The notes beneath the pieces are model-generated. The model was given only the letters and a program-made list of their open reading frames with translations, searched no databases and was not told where the DNA came from. Below are positions 8,087 to 10,941 of a stretch of DNA of 10,941 nt, one piece after another. The translations under genes were made by a program, and so were the position numbers. This DNA is from Pleurotus ostreatus/Saccharomyces cerevisiae fusant (Eukaryota > Opisthokonta), in the NCBI GenBank assembly GCA_024196135.1, contig JAMQCK010001075.1, positions 1-10,941 of the forward strand, written 5' to 3'. Numbering within the stretch: position 1 is the first letter of the stretch; each line of letters opens with the position of its first letter.

Positions 8087-8679
8087 GCCGCACGCGCGAG
8101 CCGACTTGCAACGACGTCCGGTTATCGACCCGCACCGTACTTTCATACTCACTGACTGCATCTTCTCATCTACTCACTCTCATCTCTTCACTGGCTGTAT
8201 CTTCATCTACTCATGACCGGCTGTATCTCATCCCACGGACCATACCTTCACCTTACTCTACCCTTTTTTCCGACTCCGGTCGACCTGCACACTATAATGC
8301 CTGTCGAAGGCGCTTGGTTACCTATCCTTATCTCTATTTCTATCTGGGATTCGTGTTTGTTTCTCTCTACTTACTTGCGCCTCAACTGCGGCATGCAATG
8401 TACGAATACGTACTACTGTAGCACTCGAATGCAAAGCGATAGCTTGCTGGGAACTCGTCCTGTGTGATGTCTTGAGGTTGGTGACACGAAGAGCAAATCG
8501 AGAAGGACAGCGACACAAAACAAACAAAGAAAGCGAATCATTCGACAGCATCCTAATTATACTAGTACATTGTTAATACATCCCCCAGGCCCTACCCGAC
8601 CCTCAAAATGCGTCGCCGAACAAACGTTTCCTGTTAACCTCGTCAGCCACCACCGCACCCATCACACTCATCCTGGCAC
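8087..8679. other. Convergent 3' region between zinc-finger and Derlin genes
   Basis: About 590 bases between two convergently transcribed genes, expected to hold both 3' UTRs and poly(A) sites. No gene was found. Positions 8151-8235 contain pyrimidine-rich imperfect repeats built on (A/C)CTGNCTGTATCTTCATCTACTCA-like units. An A/T-richer stretch around 8550-8580 may belong to 3' end formation. Confidence 0.5.
8151..8235 (+). repeat. Imperfect pyrimidine-rich tandem repeat in 3' region
   Basis: Three diverged units are visible, at about 8151-8178, 8190-8215 and 8216-8235, sharing the pattern ACTGRCTGYATCTTC..ATCTACTCA. They lie 65-150 bases after the zinc-finger stop codon and are therefore probably in its 3' UTR. 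Confidence 0.45.
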
Positions 8680-9540
8680 TCACAAAGCCTCCGGCGCATC
8701 CGTCAGCACCGTACTCCCGCCCACCATCTCCCTCGCCCACACATCCCTGAGGAACCACGCGACATGACCGACCGCGCAGCCGACGAAGTCGCCGATGACG
8801 GCCTTGAACGAGCCGTTGAGGAGCCACGAGATCGCGATGAGGGCGACGGGGAGGTAGGGCGCGGTTATGGTGACGAGGCCGAAGAGCGAGATGGGGAGGA
8901 GGGGGTGCCGGCGGGACCAGACGTAGATGGGGACGAAGGCGAGGGAGGCGGAGAGGAATGGGAGGTTGAAGAGGGGGGAGAGGGCCTAGGGAGGTGAGTT
9001 AGTGAGGGTGGGGAGGCAAGGGGAAGGGGAAGAGAGGATGGGAGGGAGGGACGTACGAGAAGCATGACGGAGGAGCATAGGAGGAGCCAGAAGTAGTCTG
9101 CTTTGCGATTCGCGAAGGAGGATTCCTCGAGCATGCGGCTATAGCGCATGCTAGGGGGGTGTTAGCGGATATGCAGAGTTATGCAGATGCAATTGTGCGC
9201 ACAAGAAGAATAGATGGAAGACAAAGTCCAGCGATAGCGATCCAAAGTAGAAGAAATTCGTGACGGTTCGCCATAACTATATGACAGGTCGGTCAGTGAG
9301 GTCAGTCTGAGACGATAGGTATGGCCACGCACCTGCCCGTTCACGAACGCGCTACGTGGGCTGAAGTATAGCGACAAGGGAGTGACCATTTGTGATTGCT
9401 ACGTAGGTTCATCGGCACGAACAGGCCAAGTCAAGCGCGTAAGGACGTACCACGGCGATGCTAGTCACGACCGCTAAAGCTACCCAGCATCGGGTGATTG
9501 GGGGTATCTGGAGGAACCATGCTTCAATTCCGACGGGCAT
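8680..9540 (-). CDS. DER1: Derlin (Der1-type) ER membrane protein of ER-associated degradation
   Basis: Exons 9540-9451, 9398-9333, 9276-9203, 9150-9057 and 8985-8680 give 209 residues. Introns are 52, 56, 52 and 71 nt, with donors GTACGT, GTGCGT, GTGCGC and GTACGT, and GCTAAC or ACTAAC branch sites in the last two. Derlins are rhomboid-like, proteolytically inactive multi-pass ER proteins that retro-translocate misfolded proteins for proteasomal degradation. Visible hallmarks are the N-terminal IPPITRCW (12-19), the WR motif at 54-55, LDFVFHLFF (68-76) leading into RYSRMLEE (79-86), VWSRRHP (131-137), TAPYLP (149-154) and GxxxG-H at 177-182, then FLRDVW. Hydrophobic stretches fit a six-helix fold. 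It is short and has no C-terminal SHP box, so it is Der1-like rather than Dfm1-like. The promoter carries TGACGTCA. The splice model was deduced by hand; family assignment is firm. Confidence 0.92.
9006..9050 (+). other. G-quadruplex motif in a purine tract (Derlin intron 4, template strand)
   Basis: On the plus strand, G-runs at 9006-9008, 9010-9013, 9020-9023 and 9026-9029 have loops of 1, 6 and 2 bases, which meets the usual G3+N1-7 rule. Three more GGG runs follow at 9040-9050. The whole intron is nearly pure pyrimidine on the sense strand. Confidence 0.5.
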
Positions 9541-9572
9541 ATTGAAGGCAGTATTCGGAGGGGGTACTACGC

Positions 9573-9583
9573 CTTGACGTCAG
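9573..9583 (+). promoter_or_regulatory. CRE-type TGACGTCA upstream of the Derlin gene
   Basis: CTTGACGTCAG holds the palindrome TGACGTCA (9575-9582), 35-42 bases upstream of the Derlin ATG at 9540. The same 11-mer lies in the TAM41 promoter (3505-3515). The half-site TGACGT is the core of unfolded-protein-response elements bound by bZIP factors in other eukaryotes, which would suit an ERAD gene. Confidence 0.5.
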
Positions 9584-9889
9584 GACGGTGGCGGCGAGAG
9601 GCAAGCGCGAGAACAATGGCGAACGTGTGCTAAGTAACGTGGTCCGCATATCGGCCCGAGGCGCCGACTTCCCTTGTCTTCAACCACCATGTTCTCCTTT
9701 CCCGTTAATTGTGTGCGCAACAAATATCGCGCAATGCTCGGCGCTCGAAGCTATGACGAGAGGACAGCTATCTTGGCGCACCTTCTCTGCATTCTCAGTC
9801 TGGTGGACCGTCTTGCCCCAAAATGATCAGCAAATCCTCTGCTTTTGGCACCGCTCTGCAGCTCGCTTCCGCACCTCCGCTCGTCCACC
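9584..9889. other. Intergenic stretch upstream of the duplicated TATA element
   Basis: No gene, RNA or repeat could be supported here. The plus-strand frame beginning at 9588 starts with GTG rather than ATG and shows no recognisable domain. Confidence 0.4.
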
Positions 9890-10025
9890 CAAACACCAAT
9901 TGCAGCTCCGACTTCAAGCTCCGATAGCCGTACTATAAATCTGTAGTTCGGTCGCCATCCCCTCTTCTCCCAACCCACGACGCTCTTTACGCGTTGTGGA
10001 CTGCGCGCGTCCTTCCTGAGACGCG
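9890..10025 (+). repeat. TATA-box structured element, copy A (candidate RNA gene start)
   Basis: The order of parts is CAAACACCA (9890-9898), ACTTCAAGCTCCG (9911-9923), TATAAAT (9934-9940), a C/T-rich stretch, hairpin 1 (stem 9975-9983 with 9991-9999, 7-nt loop, one G-U pair) and hairpin 2 (10006-10011 with 10020-10025). The same parts recur in copy B at 10545-10676. A start site ~30 bases after the TATA box would put hairpin 1 at about +10. No ATG-initiated frame follows closely, so a structured non-coding transcript is more likely than an mRNA, but this is inference. Confidence 0.6.
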
Positions 10026-10544
10026 ACGTGGACTTCGGCTGTTCTCTTTAACGAGGGATTCAGCACGGTTCGCGTTAGGCGCAGCACAGCGGTGCGCCAA
10101 CCAGCGCGCGCCGTTGTCAGGTTAGCAGCGCTTTCACTGGGCTTAGGGTGTCGCCGGTGATCCGCGAGGCCTTGCTTCGCAGACCGTTGGCGCCGAGGTC
10201 ACTCTGAGGGACATGTTCAGTTGCACGCACACCTTGCGGTGTGCGTGCAACTGGTCTGCATGGCTCGAGGTGGCTGGACGCGAAGATACTGCCTCTGACT
10301 GGGTAAAGGACTTGCTGCCGTGTCCGCGGTACTGGGCTGCCGAACAGCTCGAATTTTTGGGACTCCTTTGCCCTCTCACTTGAGAGCCATACTGTATGGC
10401 ATTCGCCTACGTACTCAACTTCGATTGACCTCGTTCGTGCATTTCGGTTCGGCAATGATATCAGCGTGCTCACATGCTGCTCTGATGTGACCATCGTCTG
10501 CTGATCCAAGAAGAGGTGCATGATCTCGAGGATACTAGCTCACG
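10026..10544. other. Region between the two structured elements
   Basis: About 520 bases with no convincing protein gene. GGCGCA/TGCGCC can form a stem at 10078-10098, and related bases lie at 10772-10790 after copy B, so homology may extend beyond the core repeat. It holds the perfect hairpin at 10218-10253. A minus-strand open frame, 10521 to 10117, has an ATG but no recognisable motif. Confidence 0.4.
10218..10253. repeat. Perfect 16-bp inverted repeat with 4-base loop
   Basis: CAGTTGCACGCACACC (10218-10233) and its exact reverse complement (10238-10253) flank TTGC. A 16-bp mismatch-free stem is far beyond chance in a window of this size. It lies about 285 bases downstream of the copy A TATA box. 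No T-run follows, so it does not resemble a classic terminator. Confidence 0.85.
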
Positions 10545-10676
10545 CAAACACCATTCGAAGGCCCGACTTCAAACTCCGTCCGCCGCCCTATAAAAGTCGT
10601 TATCCAGCTGCCCATCTTCTTTCCCCCAACCACGACGTCCCCCGTCGTGGAGTGCGCGCGTCCTGCCTTTGGACGC
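10545..10676 (+). repeat. TATA-box structured element, copy B (candidate RNA gene start)
   Basis: CAAACACCA (10545-10553), ACTTCAAACTCCG (10566-10578), TATAAAA (10589-10595), hairpin 1 (10630-10637 with 10643-10650, 5-nt loop) and hairpin 2 (GCGTCC 10658-10663 with GGACGC 10671-10676). Distances from the first block to the TATA box (44 bases) and from the TATA box to hairpin 1 (41 bases) equal those in copy A. The hairpin 1 stem is all Watson-Crick here, with G-U at one position in copy A. The sequence downstream stays GC-rich and hairpin-prone to the right edge. Confidence 0.6.
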
Positions 10677-10941
10677 AGCGTGGATCACGGACCCCCGCTT
10701 GTGTGGGAGGCGCCCCTGAGGCGGGCTTGTCCCGTGCACTGGCAATTTTTGCAGTGTGTACAGTCCATGTCGGCGCACAGCGCTGGTGCGAGAGCGCTAG
10801 TGTCGAATTGACGCTGTCCCCCGAGAACAGGGACCCCACCGACTGATCGGCCGCGTCGAGAGGCGCAGGCTATCGGCGCAGTGGTCACTCCGAAGCTGCC
10901 TGCGCGGGCGCGGGGGGGGGCGGCTTCTGCCGCAGGCGCGC
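10677..10941. other. GC-rich, structure-prone right end of window
   Basis: No protein gene is supported. It contains CACTG/CAGTG arms (10737-10741 and 10752-10756) around AATTTTTG at 10744-10751, AGCGCT repeated at 10779-10784 and 10793-10798, GTCCC/GGGAC at 10816-10834, and a G-run near 10912-10920. If copy B starts an RNA gene, its body would lie here and may run past the edge. Confidence 0.4.

Noticed and set aside
6980..8161. Minus-strand open frame of 393 codons opposite the zinc-finger gene
   Set aside because: The translation is Arg/Gly/Val low-complexity mirroring the repetitive sense strand; the sense model has zinc-finger motifs and clean splice sites.
8764..8997. Plus-strand acidic open frame opposite the Derlin exon 5
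   Set aside because: Its Glu/Gly-rich translation is the antisense of a pyrimidine-biased Derlin exon.
10117..10521. Minus-strand open frame of 134 codons between the structured elements
   Set aside because: It has an ATG and reasonable composition, but no motif, splice partner or promoter was recognised, and it contains the perfect hairpin. A homology search of the translation with a clear family hit would restore it.
10735..10765. U4 snRNA gene suggested by the local Sm-site resemblance
   Set aside because: The conserved U4 5' stem, the U6-pairing region and the usual distances are absent, so only an Sm-like site is claimed.
1..10941. tRNA and rRNA genes, CRISPR arrays, complete transposons
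   Set aside because: Reading by eye found no GGTTCRANYCC-type B box with a matching A box, no rRNA signature, no regularly spaced repeat array, and no transposase or reverse-transcriptase motif. A tRNAscan-SE and RepeatMasker run would settle this.

Overview
The window looks like gene-dense nuclear DNA of a filamentous basidiomycete, most likely an agaricomycete. The support is GC-rich codons, several very short introns (49-71 nt, one of 144 nt) with GTRNGT-type donors and CTNAC/CTAAC branch sites, diverged tandem F-box paralogues, and fungal versions of TAM41 and a Derlin. The species cannot be named from sequence alone.

Layout. (1) Positions 1-691 hold the last exon of an F-box-family gene cut by the left edge. 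Positions 1484-3188 hold a complete four-exon paralogue in the same direction; each gene is followed by the same short double-dyad motif. (2) Positions 3598-4972 hold a three-exon TAM41 gene, the mitochondrial CDP-diacylglycerol synthase of the cardiolipin pathway. Its promoter has phased GGCGGG boxes, TGACGTCA and CACGTG. (3) Positions 4973-6078 are intergenic and end in a TATA promoter for (4) a three-exon C2H2 zinc-finger gene (6079-8086). It has three fingers at the N-terminus, then a basic patch and about 420 residues of repetitive, disordered, acidic/aromatic/glutamine-rich sequence, as in a transcriptional activator. (5) On the minus strand, converging on it, positions 8680-9540 hold a five-exon Derlin (Der1-type) gene for ER-associated degradation. 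Its promoter has the same CTTGACGTCAG element as TAM41. (6) Positions 9541-10941 have no convincing protein gene. They contain two diverged copies, about 655 bp apart, of a TATA-box element with identical internal spacing and two conserved hairpins just downstream of the TATA box, plus a perfect 16-bp-stem hairpin. This is the best candidate here for something undescribed, perhaps a duplicated structured-RNA gene.

The genes do not form a pathway. The one suggestive link is the shared bZIP-type promoter site between TAM41 (mitochondrial phospholipid synthesis) and the Derlin (ER protein quality control). All gene models were spliced by eye from splice consensus, frame continuity and family motifs; no search was run.
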